This document shows positions 30,526 through 40,470 of a DNA stretch of 64,000 bases, piece by piece; within the stretch, counting starts at the first letter, position 1, and each line of letters opens with the position of its first letter. A program made the translations under genes and the position numbers. The stretch is from Paraspadella gotoi (taxonomy: Eukaryota; Chaetognatha): positions 17,532,265 through 17,596,264 of the forward strand of contig CM119269.1 in the NCBI GenBank assembly GCA_051294375.1, in the 5' to 3' direction. The notes under the pieces are model-generated. The model saw only the letters and a program-made list of their open reading frames with translations, was not told where the DNA came from and ran no database searches.

Positions 30526-30654
30526 TTCTCTCCAAGCCTACACATACAGTTACAAATTTTCAACAATCAATAACTTACCAATTGAAGTGAGAGTGAGAAC
30601 GAGTATCAGCGAGAGAGCGAATCGAGGATTAATCCGTAACATGAGCCGTAACAT
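18032..30654 (-). CDS. Ly6/Quiver-type three-finger GPI protein with a giant intron
   Basis: Predicted cell-surface three-finger protein of the Quiver (sleepless-like) class. Four exons: 30,654-30,579 (signal peptide: basic start, then [14 protein letters not shown]), 29,438-29,271, 18,391-18,309 and 18,181-18,032. Phases match at each junction (1, 1, 0). The coding sum is 477 nt (158 aa). Domain order: [74 protein letters not shown]. This gives ten cysteines ending in the CN signature. A small-residue site and hydrophobic tail follow (NTIIFVFF), fitting GPI addition, although the last residues are basic. Intron 2 is 10,879 bases and contains ATIC, AMP deaminase and another ORF. Either half alone would be an incomplete fold, so one gene is the best reading. 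Two broken paralogues or a misassembly are the alternatives. Confidence 0.75.
18961..19210. mobile_element. MITE-like element with Tc1/mariner-style inverted ends
   Basis: The left end reads AATATACTGCAGCCCAAAAA and continues AAAGTAGCCAC. The right end, reverse-complemented, reads AATATACACTGCGGCGCAAA and continues AAAAGTAACCAT. The ends are about 30 bases each and largely identical, flanked by TA. The roughly 190-base interior has no coding capacity. It lies about 100 bases upstream of the ATIC start codon and inside the large Ly6 intron. The family is inferred from the TA flanks and small size; no transposase is present. Confidence 0.6.
19314..22902 (+). CDS. ATIC: AICAR transformylase / IMP cyclohydrolase
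   Basis: Bifunctional cytosolic enzyme for the last two steps of de novo purine synthesis: AICAR to FAICAR with 10-formyl-THF, then ring closure to IMP. Thirteen exons: 19,314-19,449; 19,566-19,672; 19,762-19,933; 20,179-20,286; 20,375-20,490; 20,617-20,871; 21,042-21,182; 21,262-21,387; 21,539-21,634; 21,864-22,055; 22,116-22,197; 22,460-22,634; 22,794-22,902. The sum is 1,815 nt (604 aa), close to the roughly 590 usual. Cyclohydrolase landmarks: [51 protein letters not shown]. Transformylase landmarks: [85 protein letters not shown] and the terminal SRLFHH. An earlier in-frame ATG at 19,248 exists; MDSKLT was chosen because the family starts close to this point. Intron 3 uses a GC donor running into a GA repeat. 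Confidence 0.96.
23122..23178. terminator. facing poly(A) signals of ATIC and AMP deaminase
   Basis: AATAAA on the plus strand at 23,122-23,127 (220 bases after the ATIC stop) and AATAAA on the minus strand at 23,178-23,173 (20 bases after the AMP deaminase stop). Cleavage 10-30 bases beyond each would make the two 3' ends meet or overlap by a few bases. Confidence 0.55.
23198..26995 (-). CDS. AMPD: AMP deaminase (5' end not located)
   Basis: Zinc-dependent cytosolic deaminase converting AMP to IMP and ammonia. C-terminal exons are exact: 23,350-23,198; 23,499-23,416; 23,813-23,640; 24,023-23,922; 24,480-24,334; 24,697-24,617. Others lie near 24,957-24,846, 25,302-25,117, 25,555-25,435, 25,812-25,670, 26,120-25,917, 26,447-26,290, 26,690-26,490, 26,780-26,700 and 26,995-26,893. 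Metal and catalytic motifs: [50 protein letters not shown]. Other landmarks: [32 protein letters not shown]. The first recognised exon ([20 protein letters not shown]) has no ATG, so at least one upstream exon is missing; the ORF at 27,292-28,397 is not an in-phase fit. Two introns appear to use GC donors, and the donor after YLYYLAQ reads CAG|GGAGGG. Confidence 0.92.
27292..28397 (-). CDS. unrecognised two-exon ORF, Asn/Gly/Tyr-rich
   Basis: No known family is recognised. Exon 28,397-28,191 starts [16 protein letters not shown] and ends at a GTATAA donor. Exon 27,813-27,292 starts at a CAG acceptor in the same phase; together they give 729 nt (242 aa). The second exon reads [20 protein letters not shown], then a PYGG tandem (three to four copies of about five residues), an Asn-rich run and a C-terminal helix-like segment ([17 protein letters not shown]). 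It lies just upstream of AMP deaminase on the same strand, inside the large Ly6 intron. It may be a separate gene or an alternative upstream part of AMPD; no in-phase splice to the AMPD exon at 26,995 was found. The plus strand also has a 76-codon frame at 28,239. Confidence 0.4.
29026..29240. repeat. (AAT)n microsatellite
   Basis: About 215 bases of AAT trinucleotide with occasional G or C substitutions (ATG, GCT). It ends about 30 bases before the second Ly6 exon, in the large intron. Confidence 0.97.
29713..30527. repeat. CT, GA and CT microsatellites in Ly6 intron 1
   Basis: Three arrays lie in intron 1 of the Ly6 gene: CT at 29,713-29,836, GA at 30,203-30,295 and CT at 30,439-30,524. 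The middle array is complementary to both flanks, so the transcript could fold the GA tract on either CT tract. Confidence 0.9.
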
Positions 30655-30901
30655 TGTTTAATTTTATTCAATTATAAATCCTTCAATCGAGGAAATGCTT
30701 TATTCCAGGGAAAAAAAATGTGTATTAGTTCAATATTCTCAACAACAGAGTTATCAGACGTCTCAGCGTAGGATCCGCGTTTCTGCAGTTTCATTCTTCC
30801 TTAATTTATTTTTAGGATTCGTTGATCGATATTCGATGTATTTATAGTTGTTCACCAGATTTCGTTCGCAAGATTTTTCGGTGAAAAATTTGATGAGAGA
30901 A

Positions 30902-31090
30902 GAATTGGATATGAACTATGTCGAAAGAGGAGGAGGAGGAAGAGGAGGAGGAGGAGGAAGAGAGGGAGGAAGTGAAAAAGGAGATCGAAGATGGCGGATC
31001 GGCGATGATGCGGAGAAAGATATAGATGGTGGAAAGAGGAAAGAAAAGGGAGGAGGAGAGGGAGGACAAGAAAGAAGAGGGAAAATATAG
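30902..31090. repeat. GA/GGA-rich purine stretch
   Basis: Degenerate GGA/GAA-rich sequence upstream of the Ly6 start codon; similar purine-rich low complexity recurs at about 31,260-31,420. It encodes only low-complexity frames on either strand and no supported protein. It covers most of the gap between the Ly6 start and the next plus-strand gene. Confidence 0.7.
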
Positions 31091-31507
31091 GGAGAAAAGG
31101 ATACGGGTAGGAAGTTACTTACTATTACGACCACAGTTGGAATTGTTAAATTTGTTGTAAAGATAAAATAAAAGAGTCAAGATTACAATTGGAAAGAGAA
31201 ACATAAGAATGACAAAATGACGAATTCTATTAAAAAAAAAATTAAACGTTGTGAGAAAAGTTCAAGAAAGAACGGACGAGAAAGAAAATTGAATCGACCG
31301 AAGGAGAAAAGAGAAGAGAAAAAGGGAGGAAACAGGAAAAGATTAAAAGAGAAGAGAGAGAAAAAAAAGGAAAAGGAGAAAAAGAGGAGATAATGGCATA
31401 AAGAGAAGAAAAAGGAAAAAAATCAGATCGCGTGATTCGTGTTTTTTTTTTCTCGTGAATAAAAATCGGAGGCAAATTTAGTTCGCGTGAGAGGAGAATC
31501 GTCCGCT

Positions 31508-31592
31508 CTCTTACAGCATTAGATGCCACGATCGTAACGGCATTGAATGCCAGTGTCGTAACGGCATTGAATGCCACTGTCGTAACGGCTTT
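31508..31592. repeat. short tandem array of about 24-base palindromic units
   Basis: Three to four units of the form GTAACGGCATTGAATGCC followed by a short variable part. Each core contains the palindrome GGCATTGAATGCC, so every unit can form a small hairpin. It is in the spacer between the Ly6 gene and the RIIa-like gene. Confidence 0.7.
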
Positions 31593-32304
31593 CGATACGG
31601 ATATACACTTATACAGTTATAGTCGTCATTGTTGTTCATCTATGTACCTCGCGATGCAAGATTGAATGCGAAAGAAAAAAGTGTTTCTGTCTACTTTTAC
31701 ATGAACTCGTTCCTTTCAGAGTCCAAACCTTTCCTCAATAATATAAATTAATCGCCCACTTTGTACTTGAGGTGTCCAGGGTCGATCACCTTCGATCGCT
31801 AGTAAAAAGACTCACGAAGTCAATTCGTTAACAAAAGGTGGAAAATGTGACGGAAACAATTTTTAGCCACTTTTTTTTATTATAGTTTATTAATAATATC
31901 ACCACGAATTTGTTATTTATTTGTTATATCACATATTATAAATTTTCGACTATTTTAAATAAGTAATCGGGATCATATCAACTTTTAATTGTCAGTCTTC
32001 GTAGATGACGTCATCATAAAAAACCAGAGGGCGACGACGAAGATGAAGGCCGTTTGAAGATTGTCTTTATATTTTCGCCACACCTAACATTTTAATGGGG
32101 GGGGGTTATTGGGTTATGATAAAGACACGCTCCGCATTCGTCGCCATCGACATCGTCGTCTCGACTTCTTCCATCACACAACAATCTCTCGCGGTCGTTT
32201 AATCATTCAACCAAATTCTCATTGCGACTACTATTCGAAATTACAACTAAGTCTTAGGGCAAAATCATTTATTTTTTACCCAATTTTTTTTTATATTTTT
32301 GACA

Positions 32305-33040
32305 ATGCCGAAAGAAAAAAGGCGATCTGAGGACGAAGTCCCAGACATAGAAGAAGAAGAATACGCTATCGGTGATTAATAATTTGATGATATTGTTTTA
32401 AAATATTTATTTGACATTCGACATACATTAGTTTATCTTAAATATTGGCGAGGAAAAGTTTGGGAACTTTTAACTTCTCACCGTTCTTATCATTAGTCGA
32501 AAACAGATGCATCCAGTACAAGACTTACCTCATGAAAGCCAGGGCCTATCCAATTTTGCAGGTAAATCTTTTACTAATTCTTGGTTAAAAATCGGGAAAT
32601 TCATCATATCTTTATCATAAGAGCGATAATTTTATCATATCTTTTAAACTTAACTCGCCCACTAAAAACGTAAACACATTTCGAGCAAAATTTTGTTACT
32701 TCTTCACTAGGAAATCTTAAAGACTCTCTTCAAGGAACGACCGGACGATCCAATTCGCTTCATCGAGGACGTCTTCTCCGATCAGAGCTGGGTTAACCTT
32801 CGACACGAGCGCGACCGACTCGAGGCTAAGGTCCGATCGGAGGAATGAGGGTTATGAAATGTGGAGGACTGTGATCTAGTTATCTATCTTTTTCTCTGTC
32901 TGTTTCTCTGTATCTGTCTGTCTTTTCTTCACTCACAGGTGATGAGCCTGACCCAGGAGAACGCGACAATGAGGATGAAGTTGACGAGCGAGGTGTTGCA
33001 AGAGGCGGTCAGCCGTGTGGAGGACAATGAGGACATGTGA
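32305..33040 (+). CDS. small RIIa/Dpy-30-like docking-domain protein
   Basis: Four exons: 32,305-32,371; 32,497-32,561; 32,711-32,830; 32,939-33,040. Phases are consistent and the sum is 354 nt (117 aa). The start is MPKEKRRSEDEVPDIEEEEY, an acidic head. The core YLMKARAYPILQEILKTLF followed by KERPDDPIRFIEDVF has the pattern of RIIa and Dpy-30 dimerisation-docking helices (a helix, then K-x-R-P-x-x-P, then a second helix). The rest is a predicted coiled coil (LRHERDRLEAKVMSLTQEN...) ending VEDNEDM. Such domains bind amphipathic helices of anchoring proteins and are common in ciliary and sperm proteins. The specific orthologue is not recognised. Confidence 0.7.
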
Positions 33041-35620
33041 GAGGGTAAAAGAGGAGGAAGAGGAGAAAGACGCTTACGAGAAGAGGGTTTTCACCAATGG
33101 CATTGACCGAATATTCGCAATACGATATCACCATTGATGACTGACGAGGGCAGCTTAAACTTGGCGTAATCTTTTTTATATTTTTTTTGTCTTGAAATAT
33201 AATTTATTTACAAATTGAATCCCCAGTGGAAAAGAAATATCAATTCTCGTAAACACTTTTTAGTGTTCTATCTTGATTATTTACTTAATACTTTTGGAAA
33301 TTCAGAATTCGTAAACGAGGTTTGTTGACGAAACAACTATAATAGATAATCTATTTCTAAATACATTGCGATTCAATAAGTTAACATGCGGTTTCTAGGA
33401 ATAATAAAATATTTGACGTCTATTCTTTTAAAAAGGGGTCTAAAAGGACAAGTTTGGGTAGAACCGTATAAGGTTATAGAGAGAGTTGAAAGTTAAGGGA
33501 CATTTGTACTACAACGTGGCCAGCGAAGCGGTTACGAGAATTCAAAAATAACTGCTTACATTCGGCACAATCTTGATCCTACAGATTTTTGTAGTTCACT
33601 AAAATGCAAAGTGACCAAGAAATAAAATAAAAAACAAAAAACACAGCCTAGCTATTAAAACATAAGGATTAGGGAGGTCAAATGCCACGACTCCCAAGAA
33701 CCTTGTTTAATGACACCTTAATAATTTTAGAGCCTTGTCGGAAAAAATGTTTAAAGTCAATAAGCCAGTATGCTATAAATAGGTACTTAAAATGCAGTAT
33801 CTTTTCGATCCTCGCTCCATGACATTCGACCCCCAAAATGAAAACGACCGTCAAAGTTTCCTTCGGCTTTGAAGACCAATTGCGTGAAATCAAATGAAAC
33901 ATTCCGCACGTAAATTATTATCCAATCATCCAATCTCATGGTTAAATGATATAGTTTTCTCGCATTAACATGTGATTTGATTTTTTTTGGAATGTATGTT
34001 TTTACACGCACGTATTTTTAATACCGTAATATTTGAATGCAATGAAATTTGGAGAATGCACGGTGCACGCGGCACATATGTATTTAGTTTCTATGTCGAA
34101 CCTCTTAGCAATCATTAGTTGTATCACATTATCTCAAACATCAAGTCATCTGAAAAATAATGATAATTATTTTACGACTATAAACTTCAAATCTTATATT
34201 TTTACCAATAGCTTGAAAATAAATAATATTTTTTTCGTAAATATCTTGAAGAAGCGTCTTTAAAGACTTTTATTTTTTCGGATGACAGGCGGCTTGACAT
34301 TCATCGCCAAAAACATTCATAAAATAAAAAACGTCAAAAAACATTTTACATAGTAATTTAGAGATTGATGATGCCGATTTGATGAATTAGAGAGCATTGT
34401 CTATCAGAGGATTGAACTATGGTAAATAAATAGGATAAGTGCTCAAATTTTTTTTTTTTGAAAACACGAATCGCGAAACAAAATCACATATTAACAAAAT
34501 TAAAGAAACAGAAAATTTTGAAGATAATAATCGATTTCGAATGAACTTTTGTGTTTTTTTTACGCAGCAAAACAAACTTCGAATTCCTAAAAAACCTTGT
34601 GGTGCAAATATATTTGATTTATTGGTCCAACGTCATTGGTATGCTTGTGGAATCTAGTTTCGAAGCGAATAATTTTTCCTACTAAATCCATATATAAAAA
34701 TTACGTAAGCGATTATCATAAAAAGTTATAAAAATGACAAAAAAATAATCTAAAGATGGAAAAACCGTGAAAACAGAGTATTTAAAACCGTCATATTTTT
34801 ATAATAGTTAAAATGACACCTAGTCAATTTTTTAAAATAAATCTGTCGTTTAATCGGAAGGTGATAACGAAATACGTAATTTCATTTGACATTATCCGTG
34901 CATATTTAATATAGGAATATAGAAAAGCTAAGTGGTAATCTTGGCACCAACCGTTTTTTAGACGCATTCGAAGGCAGATCTCCGTTTAGAGAAATAATCA
35001 CAATTTAGTCACAATTTAATCACGAGTTAGAGAAAGGGTGACGAGAACAATACTTTTGTTAAAAAGGGGCATAGAAGAGACAAGTGAAGTTTGGGAAAAT
35101 GGTGAACCTGGGAGTGAACGTGACGGAGTCACGGGAGTGAATTTAAAGAGATCCAAGGGGTAAAAAAAAAGGGGGGGGGGAGGTGATAAGGAGTTGCCAT
35201 GGGAACCGTTGCGAAGAGGTAGAAATCACTGTCGAGTTGAAATGAGTCAAAATTCCGATTTCCGTGAGTTTGCAGTCTCAGTCGCTTATCCGTATTAATT
35301 CAGCTGGTTATGGTCTTCCGGTCAGTTTGCATGCGAAACCGCACGCATGTTCGCACGGTCGCACGCAAGTTCGCACTCGCAATCACATAGGTCCAATTTT
35401 TTTTTTTGGGGGGGAGGGATAGGGGGGGGGGAAGGGGGGCGAAGATTCCTCCTCGGGTTTCTTTCTTATTTTATTTTTCTCAGTTCGAATTCGTTCGTTT
35501 GGCTTTTTTTTCGTTGATTAATCGAAAACATTCGCGCGCTGATCAGAACAACAACAAACTCAACGACAACAACAAGAAAACAAAATAAAATCTCTTGAAT
35601 ATCGTATCGACTTGACCCGT
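33041..35620. other. intergenic, no gene seen
   Basis: AT-rich sequence between the RIIa-like gene and the end of protein phosphatase inhibitor 2. Frames near 33,678-34,011 (minus) and 34,033-34,657 (plus) are short, without domain or splice partner. A G-rich tract is at about 35,400-35,440. No RNA gene was recognised. Confidence 0.55.
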
Positions 35621-37939
35621 TCAAGCGCTGCCCTTCTTTTCCTCCTCTTCCTCCTCCTAAAAAAAAAATTAATTAAATTTAACGATTTAAAAAAAAGGGG
35701 GAAAAATATCGAGATCTGGTTTAAAAATAACATTAAAAATCTAAACTAAAAACATTTTTATTTTAAAGGACTTTTATAAATATTTTGAATTAAAAATAAT
35801 ACATTATATTGTTATGAATATCGTAAATTTTATCGAAAATTAAAAAAAAAAAATTTCAAATACCTCATCCTCTTCCTCTTGGGCAAGAAGTTCCTTGGCC
35901 AACTTGACCGCTTGAAATTCGTTGTAATGAGCTTTTCGCCTGATGACAAAATTTGTTTTAATTAAAAACTCAAATCTCATCAATCGTTGACCCTTAACGT
36001 AGTCGATGCGGCACAAATCACATCCGGCACGAAATTATGATCTCCGCGGAGAGGGGGGTCAAGAGCGAGGTACGGGGCCGGGACAGAGGTGGGGGGGTGG
36101 AAGCGGATCTAGAAAATACCAGGGGAGCGATTTCGTGCCCGGTGCGAATTTTTTAAAATTTCGTGTCAAATTTTTTTTTTAATTTAAGGAATAAGACGAA
36201 AGGTCGGTTGATACGATGGGTCATCTTGACATTGCATAAAGCCATCCCGATAACTATACGTTCGTACGCGCAAAAACATAGAGACACACACACTCCAAAA
36301 AATAAACCTGGACTCGAACTCTAGACGTTTTTGCTTCTGCTCGGGCGTCTCCTCCTCCTCCTCCTCCTCTTCATCGTCAGAAGCTTCGAGTCTCTGCAGC
36401 ACTTTGGGTTTCTCGCTGAGGCGTTTCTCCAAGTCTCCTGAGGCGGAGAGGATCCCTCCCGCGGCTGGTTGGGGGCGATTGGGTGGGTCGGGGAAAGGTC
36501 GGGGAAGGTCGGGGGTTGGTCGGGGAAAGGTTGCGGTGGTTTGTTGGTCTCATTTTTTACAAATGGCGTCGATAGTGATGATTACATGACATTACATTAC
36601 ATGACATTACATTACATGACATTCGTATAATTCGACCCAAATCGGGGATTTTTTAAACGTATTTACTTGTTTGAAATTGTTTACAACAACGATTAAAACA
36701 TAATTAATGCTGTTGTGTTATTTTCCTTTCTTTTTCGTTGCGTTTATAATATTGAGAAAAGTTTGAAATTGATTACCAACACGAGTTTGTTTATTAATTA
36801 AAAACGGACATGTTTAATCGTTTGTTGTAATCAATTTCAAACTTTTCTCTATATTATAAACGCACGAAAAAGAAAGGAAAATAACACAATAGCATAATTA
36901 TTTTAATTAACATTTAATTCTTGATAAAATTGACTTTTTCCTTCTCTATTCATAACCGAATTGTCGTCGTCGTCGTCTGTTTCTCTCACCATTGTCCTCG
37001 TCGCCGTCCATGTAGATAGAGGGCGTCGGCGGTTTCGTCCACCTTCATGTGTCCGTAATCTTTGTCGGGCGATGGTAAGTGGCGAGTATGTTCATCTCAT
37101 CCCATTTCATCCCGTGCGGTTTGGAACTCGGGCTCTGATTGGACCAGGCGTCGGGGGTAAGTGAGAGGAGAGTTACAAAAGGGTTTTTTTTTTTTTTAAG
37201 GTTTGAATAGAAAATGATTGAAGCTCAATTAAATTAAAACTCAATTAAATTTAAAATTGAAACTCAATTAAATTTAAAATTGAAACTCGAAAATTTAATT
37301 GAACTATTAAATTTAAAATTGAAACTCGATTAAATTTAAAATTGAAACTCGATTAAATTTAAATTGAAACTTGATTAAATTTAAAATTGAAACTCGATTA
37401 AATTTAAAATTGAACTCAATTAAATTTAAAATTGAAACTCAATTAAATTTAAAATTGAAACTCGATTAAATTTAAAATTGAAACTCGATTAAATTTAAAA
37501 TTGAAACTCATTAAATTAAAAATTGAACTCATTAAATTTAAAATTGAAACTCAATTAAATTTAAAATACTAATTAAATTGAAACTCAATTAAAATTTAAA
37601 AATTGAAACTCAATTAAATATTTTCCCCCCCGAGTTTTCTTTTCTTAACAACTTAATATCAGTATATTTAATAAAATTCATTACAAAGTAACTAAATAAT
37701 TCCCGCCTTGTGACATTTAGCCATTTAGCCATTTAGCCACAACGGATCGCTACACCCTGTAAAATTGACATCTGACTCAGAGTCGACGCTCATAGAAAAT
37801 TGATGCACTGAAGGACGGAAACCCCCTTGGACCTGACTCTCGGGCGATGCCACCGCGGATGCCCGTCCCCTTGTCGATGGCTGCGGCGACGTTTTCAAGA
37901 TGCTCGACGGGGACGGGTGCTGCTCGATGTGGACGCCAT
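35621..37939 (-). CDS. PPP1R2: protein phosphatase 1 inhibitor 2, reading frame broken
   Basis: Inhibitor-2 regulates protein phosphatase 1. Five exons: 37,939-37,833; 37,134-36,990; 36,464-36,308; 35,939-35,864; 35,656-35,621 (stop). Family landmarks in order: MASTSSSTRPRR and, one frame over, ILKTS; KPHGMKWDEMNILATYH; DKDYGHMKVDE; TPSIYMDGDEDN; LSEKPKVLQRLEAS and an acidic run; TPEQKQKRLEFESRRKAHYN; VKLAKELLAQEEE. Intron phases are consistent throughout. The frame is lost at three places: one base short before ILKTS (near 37,897), one base short after NILATYH (near 37,072), one base extra before PPTPS (near 37,034). As written, exon 1 stops after 14 codons. Because motifs and splice sites are intact, assembly error is at least as likely as a young pseudogene. 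Intron 1 and intron 2 carry repeats. Confidence 0.85.
36668..36900. repeat. long inverted repeat (hairpin) in a PPP1R2 intron
   Basis: The left arm at about 36,701-36,777 and right arm at about 36,827-36,900 are reverse complements over some 75 bases with only a few mismatches. Both contain the core TTTCCTTTCTTTTTCGT or its complement. The loop is about 50 bases. The sequence just left (36,668-36,701) is also an inverted copy of part of the loop and right arm (36,810-36,843), so the structure is nested. It lies in intron 2 of PPP1R2. No coding capacity. Confidence 0.85.
37216..37616. repeat. 23-base AT-rich tandem repeat
   Basis: About 17 to 20 imperfect copies of a 23-base unit built from ATTGAAACTCGATTAAATTT plus AAA. 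Some copies have A for G in the CTCRAT part or lose a base. It fills most of PPP1R2 intron 1. Confidence 0.9.
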
Positions 37940-37953
37940 GCCCTCCTCGACTG

Positions 37954-37956
<3 letters not shown>

Positions 37957-38022
<66 letters not shown>
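37957..38022. repeat. GA microsatellite at the PPP1R2 start exon acceptor
   Basis: On the PPP1R2 coding strand this is a CT tract ending in CTCAG immediately before the exon with the start codon, so it can act as the polypyrimidine tract of a 5' UTR intron. Confidence 0.8.
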
Positions 38023-38024
<2 letters not shown>

Positions 38025-38855
38025 TCTTATTTCGTGATAGTTGAAAATTATATCAAAACTTAGTGGAAGAAAATAAATGTAGAATACGAAGTGCCTTAGA
38101 AAAGTCGCCGCACGAGAAGTAAAACGTTCAGGCGAATCAATATAAAATCGAAACGAAAATAATCATTTCTCAAATTTTTAAAAATAATAACTAGTCAAAT
38201 TTTGCTCTATTGACGTGAAGACTAAAGTGCCCAAATGAAAAACGCAGAGAAAAAAATAAAACTAGTTTTTGACGCTTGGAGTCGTTTTCATCTTTCTAGT
38301 TGAGTGATCTAACGCTAGGGCGGCGCAAAAGACGAAAGAAGAGAAGAAAACAAAAGACGTCCCTAGCAACGGTGGGGTAGTCGTTCGTTGCCAATCAACA
38401 AATCATCACTTTACAACGCGGGATTTGCGAAAAGAAAAAGTTTAATACACGTTCGGCGTTCATTATATCAATAAAACAACATAATACGCTTTCTCTAGAT
38501 TATTAATAATATAAATCTTTTGTTTAGAGGCTGTTGCGTACCAAAAATATTGAGGTCGCACCTTTAATCACGCAACGAGTCCGATACCAATAATATTTAT
38601 TTCGAAAACCGCAGATAAGAAACATGCAATCGTTTCATTTCATTTTGCATTTCAAAGAAAATGGAGTTTGAAGTTGATAAAATCGATCGAACTAAATTTT
38701 TAGTCTAAAAATAAAGCATGAACCGAAAAAACCAATTCTGAATTCAGCTTCGTACTTGACTAATACGTCGTCGAGAGAAAGGTAAGACTAAGGTTGAAAA
38801 TCAAACACTGATGTCTGAATAAAATATATATTATATATGAATATGACAAAGATAA

Positions 38856-38990
38856 GACAATCAATCAATCAAAAAATCAATAAATCAATAAATCAAGCAA
38901 TCAGTCAAGCAATAAATCAATAAATCAATATATCAATCAATCAATCAATAAATCAATCAATAAATAAAGAAAACAATAAATCAATAAATT

Positions 38991-39053
<63 letters not shown>

Positions 39054-39066
39054 CGAACAAATCAAT
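38856..39066. repeat. (AATC)n-type repeat directly before the SPEF1 start codon
   Basis: Degenerate AATC/AATA tetranucleotide array of about 210 bases ending a few bases before the ATG at 39,071. It therefore occupies the 5' UTR or core promoter position of the gene. Confidence 0.9.
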
Positions 39067-39070
39067 CAGA

Positions 39071-39205
39071 ATGTCGGCGGGAGATTTAGATGAAGACACG
39101 CTCCGGGAAATCTACGAGTGGATCGACGAAATTCCTCTTTCGCGACTCAAAAGATCAATGACGAGGGATTTCTCCGACGGGATGCTCGTTGCGGAAGTCA
39201 TTCAC

Positions 39206-39293
<88 letters not shown>

Positions 39294-40063
39294 AAAGAAA
39301 GAAGGAAAAGAAAGAAAAGAAAAAAGAAAGAAAGAAAGAAAGAAAGAAAGAAAAAAGAAAGAAAGAAAGAAATGTTCCCATTTCCATTTGATCAGCACTA
39401 CTTCCCCAAAATGGTCGAAATCCACAATTATTCTCCGGCCAACTCCTCCGCACAAAAGTTGAACAACTGGGGAGTCCTGCAACGCAAAGTCTTTTCTCGG
39501 CTCAAAATCTCGGTTCCGGAACCAGTGAGTTTTTTTTTTCTTCCTTCATCCCCTTTGCCGCCCACCGTCTCACCCCAACCCCATCGCTCAGGTGGTTCGC
39601 GCCATCTGCAACAACCGACCCGGGGTCGTCGAGATGGTGCTGCTCCAAGTCAAGCAACGCATCGAGGAGCGCCTCTCCACTCGTAACGCCTCAAACGGAA
39701 ACTCCACGCCCTCGTCCGATGCACCGGAGGAAGACGGAATGGGTCGCGTCAGCGTCAAAGTTTGTTGTTGTTGTTGTTGTCGTTGACGCTTTTCCAACAG
39801 AACTGTAATAAGTATAAAATAACGTTTTCCCCAGGTGCAAGTGGGCGGGTCCGACACCTCCAGCCTCCACGCCCTCCTCAAATCGGCCTACGGAGATTCC
39901 CTCAGCGTCGCACAGACGGTGCCAAGGATTCTTTACGAAGAGAAGGAGCAGGTGCGTTGTTGGATTCGTCAATCAATATTAAAAAATGTAATATATATAA
40001 AAACAAATATTAAAAAAAAATTTAAATCAATCTTTAAATAAATTAAATAAGTAAATTAAAAAA

Positions 40064-40094
<31 letters not shown>

Positions 40095-40420
40095 ATTCAT
40101 TAATATATCCATCAACCAATAAATTAACTAATCAATCAATCATTCAAATAGAAAATGAATTAGTTATCAATTATACAATTTCAAAAAAAAAAAAAAAATC
40201 TATCCCTCTACTTATCTATCTGATCTAACTATCAATCCAATCTTATCGGAACGAAAAGGAATGCCTGGCCAAGGACGAGACGATCCAGATCCTCCAAGCG
40301 AAGATGCGTCGGCTCGAGCATCTAGTGACTCTGAAGGACGCGCGGATGAAAGAGATGGCGGAAAAGATCGAACTCTTGGAATCCGCCGCCAAAGATAATC
40401 CCTACGGATCATTGCGGTGA
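39071..40420 (+). CDS. SPEF1: sperm flagellar protein 1 (CLAMP), calponin-homology domain
   Basis: Microtubule-associated protein of the ciliary central apparatus, also found at epithelial microtubules in vertebrates. Five exons: 39,071-39,205; 39,396-39,524; 39,592-39,759; 39,835-39,951; 40,259-40,420. The sum is 711 nt (236 aa), matching the family length. The CH domain covers residues 1 to about 115: IYEWIDEIPLSRLKRSMTRD, FSDGMLVAEVIHHYFPKMVE, IHNYSPANSSAQKLNNWGVL, NRPGVVEMVLLQVKQRIEER. The middle is Ser/Gly-rich and variable. The C-terminal coiled coil reads KDETIQILQAKMRRLEHLV and is the conserved dimer helix. Intron 1 consists almost entirely of a GA/GAAA microsatellite that starts at the GT donor itself. 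Confidence 0.96.
39206..39372. repeat. GA then GAAA microsatellite filling SPEF1 intron 1
   Basis: GTGAGAGAG... begins at the first base of the intron and runs as GA for about 85 bases, then as GAAA/GAAAA variants to about 39,372. The remaining 20 or so bases hold the acceptor. Confidence 0.95.
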
Positions 40421-40470
40421 AACGAAATAAATTGAGGCGAAAAAATAACTGATCCGCCGGATTTGCCAAC

